A stretch of 64,000 nt of DNA from Marinobacter nauticus (GTDB lineage Bacteria; Pseudomonadota; Gammaproteobacteria; Enterobacterales; Shewanellaceae): NCBI RefSeq assembly GCF_019801015.1, contig NZ_JAHVJZ010000004.1, positions 248,001 to 312,000 of the forward strand, written 5' to 3'. Each line of letters starts with the position of its first letter. Position 1 is the stretch's first letter. The translations under genes were made by a program, and so were the position numbers. The notes beneath the pieces were generated by a model that had not been told where the DNA came from, did not search any database, and was given only the letters and a program-made list of their open reading frames with translations. Below, in pieces: positions 9,223 through 18,194 of this stretch.

Positions 9223-9735
9223 ATGCGAACCTTAATCCCCCTGCTTTCCATCACGCTGTTGCTGTGCAGCGCTGCCGAAGCCAACGAGGCCGGGCAACAG
9301 TGGCTGGCCCCTTTTAAATCGGATCTGAAGCAGGCCCTGATGGCCGGACTGGCCCAGGGACCGGAACACGCCCTGTCCGTCTGCCGGTCGCAAGCGCCGG
9401 AACTCGCCCGCCGATACTCCGTGGATGGGGTCCGCATGGGACGCAGCAGCGACAAACTGCGTAACCCACAAAATGCGCCGCCGGAGTGGGTGATCCCGGT
9501 GATGCAGCAATATCGCTCTGGCGACCTGGCCCCGGTCACGGTGGCGCTGAACCCAGAGCGGATGGGCTATGTTGAGCCCATTATGATCGCCCCACCCTGC
9601 CTGCAATGTCACGGCACCCACCTTTCCCCATCCATTGAGCAGGCACTGGCTGAGCACTACCCCGAAGACCAGGCAACCGGTTATCAGCCGGGTCAGTGGC
9701 GAGGGGTGTTCTGGCTGGAATATCCCACCGAGTAA
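9223..9735 (+). CDS. Periplasmic c-type heme protein of the DUF3365 (Tll0287-like) family
   Basis: A secreted protein of 170 residues. It has a cleavable signal peptide (IPLLSITLLLCSAAEA) and a single CLQCHG c-type heme-attachment motif at about residue 127. The order, with a helical N-terminal domain, R-x-S-D-K-x-RNP-x-N-x-P and then C-x-x-C-H-G near the C-terminus, is that of DUF3365 proteins, which are proposed redox or gas sensors and electron carriers. AAGGAG precedes the ATG by seven bases. It stands alone between the PilZ gene and a shared bidirectional terminator. Its physiological partner is unknown. Confidence 0.85.
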   Translation: MRTLIPLLSITLLLCSAAEANEAGQQWLAPFKSDLKQALMAGLAQGPEHALSVCRSQAPELARRYSVDGVRMGRSSDKLRNPQNAPPEWVIPVMQQYRSGDLAPVTVALNPERMGYVEPIMIAPPCLQCHGTHLSPSIEQALAEHYPEDQATGYQPGQWRGVFWLEYPTE

Positions 9736-9763
9736 CTCTTGGGCTGCTCTGCTGTGATGGCGT

Positions 9764-9793
9764 AAAAAAAGCCGGCATTGGCCGGCTTTTTTT
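9764..9793. terminator. Bidirectional intrinsic terminator
   Basis: A stem AGCCGGC/GCCGGCT with loop ATTG is flanked by seven A on one side and seven T on the other. It serves both the rightward DUF3365 gene and the leftward flavohemoglobin gene, which converge here. Confidence 0.93.
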
Positions 9794-9798
9794 GAGAT

Positions 9799-10983
9799 TT
9801 ACAGCGTCTGGTGTGGACCAAACAACTCGTAGTGGATCTGCGCGTCGTTCACGCCCAGCGCTCGCAACTGCTCAACCACCGAGGCCATAAAGGGCTGGGG
9901 GCCACACAGGTAATACTCACCCTGCTTCGGCAGGGTTTCTGCCACCGCGCTCAAATCCATCAATCCGCGATGCTGGTAATCCTCACCCGGGCGATCGCTC
10001 TCAATCGGCTCCCGGTACCAAACCCGCGCTTCCAGCTGGTTGGCTTTCGCCAGCTGTGCCTGCAGTGGGGCTTTTAACGCGTGATGCGCGCCGTTATCAC
10101 AGGCATGAAGCCACAGAGTCTGAGCCTGCGCATCGGCCATTCGGCTCTCCAGCATCGCCCACATCGGCGTCAGGCCAACACCGGCTGAAATCAGCGTAAC
10201 CGGCGTGGCCGAATCGGCATTGAGGACAAAGTCACCGGCCGGCGGAATCACCTCAAGGGTATCCCCCTGGTGGAAATGGTCATGCAGCAGCGAGGAAACC
10301 TGGCCGTCGCGCTTTACCGTGATGCGCAGACGCTGGCCATTGGCCATTTCCGACAGAGAATACTGGCGGATCTCGGTATGCGGCAGGCTGGGGTGGCTCA
10401 GCTTCAGGCTCAAGTATTGGCCCGGCAAGTAGTGCGCCACCGGCTTGCCATCTTCTGGCACCAATTCAAAGCTGGTGATCTGGCTCGACTCCACCACTTT
10501 CCGATGGATCCGGAACCGGCGGGTGCCCTGCCAGCCGCCGTGTTGCTCAGCGGCTTCCTGATAGAGTGCGGCCTCCCGGTCAATAAACACCTGAGCCAGC
10601 AATCCGTAGGCTTTGCCCCAGGCTTCGATCACCTCATCCGTCACCGCCTCGCCGCCCAGCTCCCGGAGAGTAGCCAGAAGGTGTTCGCCGACAATGGCGT
10701 ACTGAGCGGGCTCAATCAGGAAGCCAGTGTGCTTATGGGCGATGCGCTCAACCGCGGCGGTCAATGCAGACAGATCTTCAAGGTGGGAGCCGTATGCAGC
10801 AATGGCATCAAACAGCGCCGCCGGCTGGCGCCCATTGTGTTGATGACTGAGGTTAAACACCTCTTTCAACTCCGGATTGTGCTTGAACATCCGCTGGTAG
10901 AAATGGGCGGTCAGAGCCGGCCCGGCTTCCGCCAGCAGAGGCAGGGTGCTTTTCACAATCTCGATGGTACGCCGATCCAACAT
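9799..10983 (-). CDS. hmp: Flavohemoprotein, nitric oxide dioxygenase
   Basis: A 394-residue cytoplasmic NO detoxifying enzyme that converts NO and O2 to nitrate using NAD(P)H. Residues 1-140 form the globin domain, with FYQRMF near the start and the proximal histidine in IAHKHTGF. The ferredoxin-reductase part shows the FAD motif RQYSLS (about residue 206) and the NAD-binding ISAGVGLTPM, and ends with the family tail YELFGPHQTL. Start and length match E. coli Hmp (396). Upstream lie a perfect FNR-type box and an NsrR-like half-site, so it is likely to respond to oxygen and nitrosative stress. Confidence 0.96.
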   Translation of the reverse strand: MLDRRTIEIVKSTLPLLAEAGPALTAHFYQRMFKHNPELKEVFNLSHQHNGRQPAALFDAIAAYGSHLEDLSALTAAVERIAHKHTGFLIEPAQYAIVGEHLLATLRELGGEAVTDEVIEAWGKAYGLLAQVFIDREAALYQEAAEQHGGWQGTRRFRIHRKVVESSQITSFELVPEDGKPVAHYLPGQYLSLKLSHPSLPHTEIRQYSLSEMANGQRLRITVKRDGQVSSLLHDHFHQGDTLEVIPPAGDFVLNADSATPVTLISAGVGLTPMWAMLESRMADAQAQTLWLHACDNGAHHALKAPLQAQLAKANQLEARVWYREPIESDRPGEDYQHRGLMDLSAVAETLPKQGEYYLCGPQPFMASVVEQLRALGVNDAQIHYELFGPHQTL

Positions 10984-11032
10984 GGCAAACTCCTTAAGTT
11001 GCTTATTACTTGCATGTTTTAAGGGGAGCCTA

Positions 11033-11055
11033 AAGTTGCATTTGATTTAGATCAA
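11033..11055 (-). promoter_or_regulatory. FNR/EtrA box overlapping an NsrR-like half-site upstream of hmp
   Basis: TTGAT-TTAG-ATCAA at 11042-11055 is a perfect match to the FNR/EtrA consensus TTGAT-N4-ATCAA. Overlapping it at 11033-11043 is AAGTTGCATTT, one base off the NsrR half-site AAGATGCATTT. They lie about 50-70 bp upstream of the hmp start, a position suited to oxygen- and NO-dependent control of hmp. The next rightward gene starts 500 bp away, so hmp is the likely target. Confidence 0.75.
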
Positions 11056-11564
11056 TAAAGAATGGCTGACAACGACAGAAACGTGATCGCGCTCACGCAA
11101 TCCTATCCTGAGCCCTCAAAAGCCGCGGAGTTTTTGCCAGCAAAACAGGACGCAGCAGAAGTGGCTGTTCAAAACCAACATCTCAACAAAATGTTGCAAA
11201 CCGCGCCACTTTGTTGAGAAAAGTTGCGCCATATGTGACAATTCCGGCGCTTTTATCCGAGATAAAAACCAGAAACTCCAAGGACAGGAAAACGACATGG
11301 ATTGCTCCGACAGGATGACCTTGCCCAACATTTTTGAACGATGTTGGCGCAACGGCTCAAACCTGACTCCCTCACCTCTCCGTTACCTGCCCCTGATCCC
11401 TCTCCACGTCATTGCCTCGCCATTCTGGTTTCCGCTTCTTACGCGGATTCAGAAGCTTTTCTGACGTCTCTCCAAAATTTCAATTCCGGGCCGGTGCTTC
11501 TGGCATCGACTCAGGGCATGACGCCCAACACATTGAACCAATAAGGAAATCAACACCTCTCGCT
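11056..11564. other. Long non-coding leader upstream of the TonB receptor gene
   Basis: About 500 bp without a convincing gene. It contains several short direct and inverted copies of a CAACA/TGTTG motif, including the hairpin CCAACAT...ATGTTGG at 11325-11347. An open frame continuous with the receptor gene begins at 11412 but lacks a signal-peptide start. The length suggests a regulated promoter or an mRNA leader; no known riboswitch was recognised. Confidence 0.4.
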
Positions 11565-14015
11565 ATGTTAAAACGTTCACCAGTCAGCCAAGCGATTCTG
11601 CTCGCTCTTGTCAGCTCACCCGCCCTGGCCCAGGCCGAAGATGACGCCCTCGCAGCCAGGTACAAAGAGGTGGAGACCATCACCGTCACCTCCACCAAGC
11701 GTCGTCAGAACATCCAGGCGACTCCGGTTGCGGTCCAGGCCATGAGCGAAGACGATCTGCGCGACCAGAACATCGGTAACTTCGACGACTTCGTCCGCTA
11801 CATGCCCAACGTCACACTCGGCGGCCGTGGTCCGGGGCAGTCCGATGTGTTTATTCGTGGCATGGCGATCCAGCCCATCTCTGTCATGCTCTCCGGTGCC
11901 CAGGGCACCATGCCGAATGTCGCACTTTACCTTGATGAGCAGCCCGTCACCGCACCGGGTCGAAACCTGGATGTGTACGCCGCTGACCTGGAACGTATCG
12001 AGGTTCTGCCGGGCCCGCAGGGCACGCTGTTTGGCGCCAGTTCCCAGGCAGGCACCATTCGCTACATCACCAACAAACCTCGCCTTGATGGCTTCTCAGC
12101 CGGCTTTACCGGCTCCATGGAGCACACACATAACGGTGAAATGAGCAATGCGGTAGAGGGCTTTATCAACCTGCCTCTGACCGAAGATCTGGCCTTCCGT
12201 GCCACCGTTTACAACGTTCACCGTGGCGGCTATATCGACAACGTCTACGGCGAGTTCACACTGGACCCGAGCATCAACCCGGATTCCGCCGTGAGCCTGG
12301 ACGGCGCCACCTACGAAACCGCCCGCAACACGGCTCTGGTGGAAGAGGACTTCAACGACAGCTTCTACAAGGGCTACCGTTTGGGTGCCAAGTACCGCTT
12401 CAATGACGACTGGGAACTGCTGGTTCAGCATATGGCCCAGGAAGTGGGTGCTGACGGCGTATTTGATTACGACCCGGAAGTGGGTGATCTGGAAGTTCAG
12501 CGCTACTTCCCTGACAAACTCCGCGACGCGTTCAACCAGACCTCATGGACTCTGGAAGGCCGTGTCAGCACTCTGGAGCTGATCTACACCGGTGCCTTCC
12601 TGGACCGCGAAGTGGAGCAATCCATCGATTACACCGGCTACAACAACGCCGGTGCCTTTATCGCTTACTACACCTGCACCTACGATAACCCGGACTACAT
12701 CATCAACTACGGCATCTCGCCGGATGTGATCACCGATGTGCGTGAGTGTAAGGACCCCACCAAAGGCTTTAAGGGCTATCAGGAACACACCCGGATGACC
12801 CATGAGTTCCGGGTGGTGACCGACGCTTCCAAGCCCTGGCGCGTCACCGCAGGCGTGTTCTATGACGATTACGAGATCGAAACCCAGGACGACTACCTCT
12901 ACCTGGCCACGCCAGAGCTGGGCTTTGCGCCGAATGCGCCCATGTCCGGTGCCAACAACATCAACCCCAACACCCGACCGCCGGGCGTCGCGTTCTTTAA
13001 CGACATCACCCGCACCGAGGAGCAGATTGCGGTGTTTGGTGAACTGTCGGTGGACCTGACCCAGAAGCTGACCGCCACTCTGGGCCTGCGCTGGTACGAC
13101 ATCGAGTCCGACTTTACCGGCTCCTCCAACTTCGCCAACGGCATTTTCCAGGGCTCCGTCGACAGTGATCGTGGCCGGGACTACGACAGCTCTGGCGGCC
13201 ACAGCACCGAGCCCCTGAGCGAAAGCGACTGGATCCCCAAGGTGAACCTGAGCTACCAGGCCACCAATGATGTGCTGCTCTACGCCACCTACTCCGAGGG
13301 CTTCCGTCCCGGTGGCTTTAACCGTGGTGGTGGCATCCCCTCCAACAACCCGGAATTCCCGGATGTGGGCGTCACCTACGGCACGGATGAGGTGATCAAC
13401 TACGAAGCCGGTTGGAAAACCATGCTGTTCAACCGCACCCTGCGCTGGAACGGCAACCTCTACTTTATCGAATGGAACGACATGCAGGTGTCGCGTTTCG
13501 ACCCGGTCAACGTGTCGATCCTGACCTTTATCGAAAATGCCGCTGACTCCGAGATCCTCGGCCTGGAAACCGACATTGTCTGGAACGCCACCGACAACCT
13601 GACGCTGTATGCCGCCGTGTCCTATAACGACACCGAGCTCACCGCCATCACCGGCGAAGCCATTGAACTGGCCCCGCTCGGCAGCGAGCTGCCGCTGACC
13701 CCGGAGTTCCAGGGCAACATCCGTGCCCGCTACGACTGGGAGCTGGGGGAATACCTGGCCAACTGGCAGCTGGGCGTGCAATATGCGGGAGCATCCTGGA
13801 GCTCCATCGTTGCCGCAGAGCGTGAGCGCCAGGACAGTTACACCCTGGCCAATGCCTCCATCGGCATCAACAAGGACGAATGGGGTCTGAAACTGTACGT
13901 AGACAACCTCACCGATGAGCGTGCTGAACTCTTTATCAACACGCAGGATGATACTCGCCGGATCAGCACCAACCGGCCGCGTACCTTCGGCATGAGCTTC
14001 TCCTACTACTACTGA
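11565..14015 (+). CDS. TonB-dependent outer-membrane receptor
   Basis: An 816-residue TonB-dependent receptor. It has a signal peptide (MLKRSPVSQAILLALVSSPA), a TonB-box-like ETITVTSTKR, a plug domain (residues about 50-165, with VEVLPGPQGTLFG-type ending ERIEVLPGPQGTLFG and AGTIRYITNKP), then a 22-strand barrel ending in the aromatic MSFSYYY. The start was placed at the ATG before the signal peptide. An AAGGA lies rather far upstream, so translation may be weak or regulated. The ligand is not evident. The adjacent TPR-sulfotransferase is a frequent companion of such receptors in marine gammaproteobacteria. An intrinsic terminator follows. Confidence 0.92.
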   Translation: MLKRSPVSQAILLALVSSPALAQAEDDALAARYKEVETITVTSTKRRQNIQATPVAVQAMSEDDLRDQNIGNFDDFVRYMPNVTLGGRGPGQSDVFIRGMAIQPISVMLSGAQGTMPNVALYLDEQPVTAPGRNLDVYAADLERIEVLPGPQGTLFGASSQAGTIRYITNKPRLDGFSAGFTGSMEHTHNGEMSNAVEGFINLPLTEDLAFRATVYNVHRGGYIDNVYGEFTLDPSINPDSAVSLDGATYETARNTALVEEDFNDSFYKGYRLGAKYRFNDDWELLVQHMAQEVGADGVFDYDPEVGDLEVQRYFPDKLRDAFNQTSWTLEGRVSTLELIYTGAFLDREVEQSIDYTGYNNAGAFIAYYTCTYDNPDYIINYGISPDVITDVRECKDPTKGFKGYQEHTRMTHEFRVVTDASKPWRVTAGVFYDDYEIETQDDYLYLATPELGFAPNAPMSGANNINPNTRPPGVAFFNDITRTEEQIAVFGELSVDLTQKLTATLGLRWYDIESDFTGSSNFANGIFQGSVDSDRGRDYDSSGGHSTEPLSESDWIPKVNLSYQATNDVLLYATYSEGFRPGGFNRGGGIPSNNPEFPDVGVTYGTDEVINYEAGWKTMLFNRTLRWNGNLYFIEWNDMQVSRFDPVNVSILTFIENAADSEILGLETDIVWNATDNLTLYAAVSYNDTELTAITGEAIELAPLGSELPLTPEFQGNIRARYDWELGEYLANWQLGVQYAGASWSSIVAAERERQDSYTLANASIGINKDEWGLKLYVDNLTDERAELFINTQDDTRRISTNRPRTFGMSFSYYY

Positions 14016-14026
14016 CCCACGCGCGC

Positions 14027-14052
14027 GGCGGGCCTTTGTGGCCCGCCTTTTT
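14027..14052 (+). terminator. Intrinsic terminator after the TonB receptor gene
   Basis: Stem GGCGGGCC/GGCCCGCC, loop TTTGT, then TTTTT. It separates the receptor gene from the downstream TPR-sulfotransferase gene by 25 bp, so partial read-through may feed the latter. Confidence 0.9.
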
Positions 14053-14076
14053 AGCAGTACCGGCAACGGAGCGCCC

Positions 14077-16050
14077 ATGACTCAGACCACCACCGAACTG
14101 ACCCAACAGGCGGAAGCCGCCCTGAAAACGGGCGACATCGCCACCGCTCTCCCCCTCGCCCAGCAAGCGCTGGAGCAGGAGCCGACCCAGCGTCAGGCCC
14201 TCTACCTGGCGGCCGTATGCCACCGTTACCTGAAACAATGGCCAGAGGCCCAGGAGCATCTGCAACGTTTGCTGCAACTGGACCCACACTACGGCCGTGC
14301 CCATCAGGAGCAGGCCCACACGCTACTGGCTCAGGGCAAACTCCAGGACGCCACCGAGGCGTATCGACTGGCGGTCACGCACAATCCGGCTCTGGTGGCC
14401 AGCTGGTCAGCGTTGGCCAGACTGGCGCAACAGTTTGGTGAACGAGAACTGGCGCAACGGGCCTTCGCCCACCACCAGCATTTCAATGCGCTGCCGCCAG
14501 CATTGGTGACCGTCAACAGCCTGCTGCACGAAGGTAAACTGCTCAAGGCAGAGCGTCTTTGCCGCCACTTCCTGCAACAACAACCCACTCATATCGAAGC
14601 GATGCGACTGTTGGCGCAACTGGCGGCCAAACTGAATGTGCTGGATGACGCTGAAGTGCTGCTCGACACGGCTATGCAGCTGGAGCCGGACAACCGTCAG
14701 GTCCGCTTCGATTTGATTCAGGTACTGCATCGACGACAAAAGTACGCCCAGGCCCTGAGTGAAGCGGAGACACTCCGCGCTACCGAGCCTGGCAATCCCA
14801 GTTTTGACACCGCCTACGCCAACCAACTGGTCGCCGTAGGTCGATTTGATGAAGCGCTGACCCTGTATGATCAGGTGCTCGCCAGAATGCCCGACAATCC
14901 CAGCCTGCATCTGGTCAAAGGCCACGCACTGAAAACCTTGGGGCGTCAGCAACAGGCCATTGAGGCCTACCAGAGCAGCTATCGGCATCGGCCCGGCTTC
15001 GGTGACGCCTGCTGGAGCCTCGCCAACCTCAAAACCTACCGCTTCAGCGAGCCGGAGCTGGCCCGGATGAAGGCTGATGAAGCCGCGCCGGGCCGAACCC
15101 TGGAGGACCGGTTCCACCTCTGCTTTGCACTGGGGAAAGCGCTGGAAGACCGGGGTGACTACGCCGACGCCTTCCAATACTACCAGCGCGGTAACGAGCT
15201 GAAGCTCAGCCAGACCCGCTACCGGCCTGAGAGTATGGCGCGGGACCTCGCCCTGCAGGCGGAGCATGTCGGTGTTGAACTGGTCCGCAGTAAAGCCCGG
15301 CACGGCTGCCCGGCAACGGACCCCATCTTTATCGTCGGCATGCCAAGGGCAGGCTCCACCCTGCTGGAACAGATCATCGCCTCACACCCGCAAGTGGATG
15401 GCACCATGGAGCTGCCTGACATTGCCGCCATGGCACACCGGCTGAATGGCCGCCGCCGGGTGGATGAAGCACCGGCCTACCCGGCTAACCTGGCCGGACT
15501 GGACGACGAAACCCTGCGTGAAATGGGTGAGCAATACCTGGCCCAAACCCGCATCCACCGCCAGGGGGCGCCCTACTTCATCGATAAGATGCCCAATAAC
15601 TTCCGCCATATTGGCCTGATCAAACTGATCCTGCCGAATGCCCGGATCATCGATGCCCGCCGTGACCCCATGGCCTGCTGCTTCAGCAACTTCAAACAGC
15701 TTTTTGCCGAAGGCCAGGAGTTCAGTTACAGCCTCGAAAACATGGCGGCCTACTACCGGGGTTACGAGACATTGATGGACCACTGGGACAGCGTCTTCCC
15801 CGGAGAGATATTGCGGGTGCAATATGAAGAGGTGGTGGCGGATCTGGACACCCAGGTCCGTCGCATTCTCAATTACCTGAACCTGCCCTTCGACGAGCGC
15901 TGCCTGGCCTTCCACAAGACCGACCGCTCCGTCCGCACCGCCAGCTCAGAGCAGGTTCGCCAGCCACTGTATCGTTCCGGACTGGCGCAATGGCGTCACT
16001 TTGAGGCGCAGCTGGCGCCCCTGCAAGCCGCGCTTCGAAAAGAGGGATGA
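14077..16050 (+). CDS. TPR-repeat sulfotransferase family protein
   Basis: A 657-residue two-part protein. About 400 N-terminal residues are tetratricopeptide repeats (for example QQALEQEPTQRQALYLAAVC and YRHRPGFGDACWSLANL). The C-terminal 240 residues are a sulfotransferase domain with the PAPS 5'-phosphosulfate loop FIVGMPRAGSTLLEQII (about residue 418) and the 3'-phosphate region DARRDPMACCFSNFKQ. It would transfer sulfate from PAPS to an unknown acceptor, possibly a protein tyrosine or an envelope molecule. The ATG at 14077 follows ACGGAG by five bases. It lies just after a TonB receptor gene and its terminator. No signal peptide is seen, so it is probably cytoplasmic. Confidence 0.88.
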   Translation: MTQTTTELTQQAEAALKTGDIATALPLAQQALEQEPTQRQALYLAAVCHRYLKQWPEAQEHLQRLLQLDPHYGRAHQEQAHTLLAQGKLQDATEAYRLAVTHNPALVASWSALARLAQQFGERELAQRAFAHHQHFNALPPALVTVNSLLHEGKLLKAERLCRHFLQQQPTHIEAMRLLAQLAAKLNVLDDAEVLLDTAMQLEPDNRQVRFDLIQVLHRRQKYAQALSEAETLRATEPGNPSFDTAYANQLVAVGRFDEALTLYDQVLARMPDNPSLHLVKGHALKTLGRQQQAIEAYQSSYRHRPGFGDACWSLANLKTYRFSEPELARMKADEAAPGRTLEDRFHLCFALGKALEDRGDYADAFQYYQRGNELKLSQTRYRPESMARDLALQAEHVGVELVRSKARHGCPATDPIFIVGMPRAGSTLLEQIIASHPQVDGTMELPDIAAMAHRLNGRRRVDEAPAYPANLAGLDDETLREMGEQYLAQTRIHRQGAPYFIDKMPNNFRHIGLIKLILPNARIIDARRDPMACCFSNFKQLFAEGQEFSYSLENMAAYYRGYETLMDHWDSVFPGEILRVQYEEVVADLDTQVRRILNYLNLPFDERCLAFHKTDRSVRTASSEQVRQPLYRSGLAQWRHFEAQLAPLQAALRKEG

Positions 16051-16084
16051 TCGGTGAAACCGCCGGGTAAGGCGTTGCCCGGCG

Positions 16085-16669
16085 TCACAGCCTCTGCTCT
16101 GCCACCGCCGCAGCCACGATGGCACGAACAACCCACTGCAATTCCGTCGCTTTCAGCTCAACCGGCTGGCCGTTCAGCTGGTGATTCAATTGCCCAAGGT
16201 AATCCAGAAACACCGCCGCCAGAGGACTGCCTAGGGCCGCGCAGACCGGGTCGTTCTGCGGCTTTCCAAAGGCCTGTTGCAGCCGTCGCTCGATACCCCG
16301 GCACAGCTGCCGTTTAATCATCCGCTGGGCCAGAGGCCAGTCGTTGCCGAGCTTATGGGCCATGGAGCGTCGGGCCGACGCCTTACTGGTGATCTGTTGC
16401 GAGACGCTCAGCACCCCGGCATTGGCGCCGACGGCCAACCATTGCGACCGCTCATTCAATTCGCTCAGCAGGCTTTCAATGATCCGGTCGTGCATCGCCA
16501 CAAACAGCTCCAACTTATTTGAAAAGTGGCGGTAGAAGGTGGTTTTACTGACCTCGGCCCGCACCAGAATCTGGCTGAGGGAGATGTCGCAGTAATCCTG
16601 ATCGGCCAACAGTTGCTGAAACGTCAACAGTAACCGCTCTCGGCTGCGACTGGGTTTGGGGGAAGACAT
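16085..16669 (-). CDS. TetR-family transcriptional regulator
   Basis: A 194-residue regulator with an N-terminal TetR helix-turn-helix: ISLSQILVRAEVSKTTFYRHFSNK fits the conserved helix pattern ending in FYxHFxxK. The C-terminal ligand domain is unassigned. It converges on the sulfotransferase gene (34 bp apart) and is divergent from the DJ-1-like gene across a 190-bp gap, which it may regulate. Confidence 0.88.
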   Translation of the reverse strand: MSSPKPSRSRERLLLTFQQLLADQDYCDISLSQILVRAEVSKTTFYRHFSNKLELFVAMHDRIIESLLSELNERSQWLAVGANAGVLSVSQQITSKASARRSMAHKLGNDWPLAQRMIKRQLCRGIERRLQQAFGKPQNDPVCAALGSPLAAVFLDYLGQLNHQLNGQPVELKATELQWVVRAIVAAAVAEQRL

Positions 16670-16858
16670 GATGCGACAGAGCCAGAATAGACAGGGGAAG
16701 CCAGTATAGCCTCAGTCTCGCTCCCGTTAAGGGCCGTCGGGCGGGACTTTTTGGCCGAATCGTTCCATTTGGGGCCTTTGGCCGATTTGGTCACTGCTTG
16801 TTGAGCGCTTGCCGTGGCTAGAATCCTGCCTGCCTAACCCAACTCATTGAGAGCCAAT

Positions 16859-17551
16859 ATGACCCATTTGCCCATGCCACGACGCCAGTTTATTACCGGC
16901 GGACTGGCGCTCGCCGCAGCCGCGTCCTTCAGCCCGCTCACTCAGGCCAGAAACCCACAATTCACCATTATTGGACTGGTTTTCGACGACTACGAAACTC
17001 TGGATCTTCATGGTCCCGTCGAGATGCTTGGCCACGTGCCCAACGCGTCCATCAAGCTGGCCGGAAAACGCCAGCTGGCCAGAAGCTACCAGGGCCCGTC
17101 AGTACTCTGTGATCTGGACCTGACCCGAACCTACCCCTGCGATCTGTTCCTGATCCCCGGTGGCCTGGCCACCCGAACACTAGTGAACGACCCCGAGCTG
17201 ATTGACTGGATTACGCGTCAGGCGGCCGTATCCAAGCGGGTTTTCAGCGTCTGCACCGGCGCCGCGCTGCTGGCCAAAACCGGCTTGCTGGACGGGCACA
17301 AAGCCACCGGCAACAAGATGGCGTTCGACTGGATCCGCTCGGTCGGCCCCAACGTAGAGTGGATCGGCAAAGCCCGATGGCAGGAGTCCGGCAAGTACCT
17401 CACCGCCTCCGGCGTTTCAGCAGGCACCGACGCCGCGTTGCAACTGATTGAAACCGTGCACGGCAAAGACGTGGCCGACCGCATCCAGACGCTCGCCGAA
17501 TACGACCGCAACCGGGACCCGGGCAACGACCCTTACGCCGTGGAGGCGTAA
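16859..17551 (+). CDS. Exported DJ-1/PfpI (class I amidotransferase-like) protein
   Basis: A 230-residue protein with a Tat-type leader (PRRQFITGGLALAAAASF) and a DJ-1/PfpI domain. The nucleophile elbow is VFSVCTGAALLA, with a cysteine around residue 140, preceded by LIPGGLATR. The motif series FDDYETLDLHGPVEML is typical of the branch that includes isonitrile-hydratase- and GlxA-like N-domains. Export through Tat suggests a periplasmic folded enzyme. The start was placed at the ATG at 16859, just after a weak GAGAG. It is divergent from a TetR gene. The substrate is unknown. Confidence 0.8.
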   Translation: MTHLPMPRRQFITGGLALAAAASFSPLTQARNPQFTIIGLVFDDYETLDLHGPVEMLGHVPNASIKLAGKRQLARSYQGPSVLCDLDLTRTYPCDLFLIPGGLATRTLVNDPELIDWITRQAAVSKRVFSVCTGAALLAKTGLLDGHKATGNKMAFDWIRSVGPNVEWIGKARWQESGKYLTASGVSAGTDAALQLIETVHGKDVADRIQTLAEYDRNRDPGNDPYAVEA

Positions 17552-17794
17552 CCTCTCGCGTCACACCCCCTTTAGAGCAAGCACTTTCGCGGGCACGCCA
17601 GTATCGGTGCCCGCGCTGCGCTTTTACCAGAGGCATCCATCGAGCCTCAGTGCCAAGCCGGATTGAAAAGGGAAAACGGAGAAGGAGTGGAGCCACAACC
17701 GGCAAAAACGGCGCAAGTTCAGCCAAGCAAAACGCTTGTCTGATCGCATCAAAACGGAAGTATCACCGCAGGACAGGCAGTGTTGGAATTCATC
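17552..17794. other. Chromosomal segment left of the CAST; includes a hairpin
   Basis: A non-coding 243-bp stretch between the DJ-1-like gene and the transposon. It contains GCGGGCAC/GTGCCCGC at 17589-17614 with a 10-base loop, a possible terminator. Because the transposon target duplication starts at 17795, this segment should be the ancestral sequence immediately downstream of ffs, now separated from it by the CAST. Confidence 0.55.
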
Positions 17795-17799
17795 AGAAG
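17795..17799. repeat. Target-site duplication AGAAG, left copy
   Basis: The 5 bp directly before the transposon terminal TGT. It is identical to the 5 bp directly after the terminal ACA at 43867. Five-base duplications are the rule for Tn7-like elements. Confidence 0.88.
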
Positions 17800-17903
17800 T
17801 GTTGCTTAAAGCATAAGTCTGCATAGGAGCCAATGTAGTTCAGAGACTTACCAGAACTCTTGAACCATAAGCTTGCATAAAAATAAAGCAAACGCCTGCA
17901 TAG
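17800..17903 (+). repeat. CAST left end with three TnsB-type binding sites
   Basis: It begins TGTTGCTTAAAGCATAAGTC. Three 16-bp sites are visible: 17811-17826 (GCATAAGTCTGCATAG), 17865-17880 (CCATAAGCTTGCATAA) and 17888-17903 (GCAAACGCCTGCATAG). Spacing is uneven, as in a Tn7 left end. The first site shares 15 consecutive bases with the outermost site of the opposite end in inverted orientation. The following 290 bp up to the first cargo gene hold no convincing gene. Confidence 0.9.
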
Positions 17904-18194
17904 AGTTCATCTTGGCGATTTGTTTCTATAGTCACTTTACAAGCAACGTAACAAAGGATCCCACTCGTTCAACAACAATCGGCGAATGGGCTTGCTTTGA
18001 ACTTGCTGGCTACTCCCACTGTGACGAACGCAATCTGGCAAAAGAACATACACGAAATCTGCACGGGGCCAACATCATCCAAGTCGATTTCCGATTTGCA
18101 TCCAGTCTCTATTAGGGATTAACCAAGTCGTTTTTGGCGACCATAATCCTCCCCGAATTTACGAAATCGTTCGTGAAACCTGGAGGAAATGACC

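Noticed and set aside
12543-14078. A 511-codon leftward open frame opposite the TonB receptor gene
   Set aside because: It is the antisense shadow of a GC-rich gene with strong family motifs; no ribosome site or recognisable domain.
17624-17833. A 69-codon leftward frame crossing the CAST left boundary
   Set aside because: It spans the transposon junction and has no start signal or conserved motif.
17873-18115. An 80-codon open frame just inside the CAST left end
   Set aside because: It begins within a TnsB-type site, has no ribosome site and no family content; best explained as end DNA.
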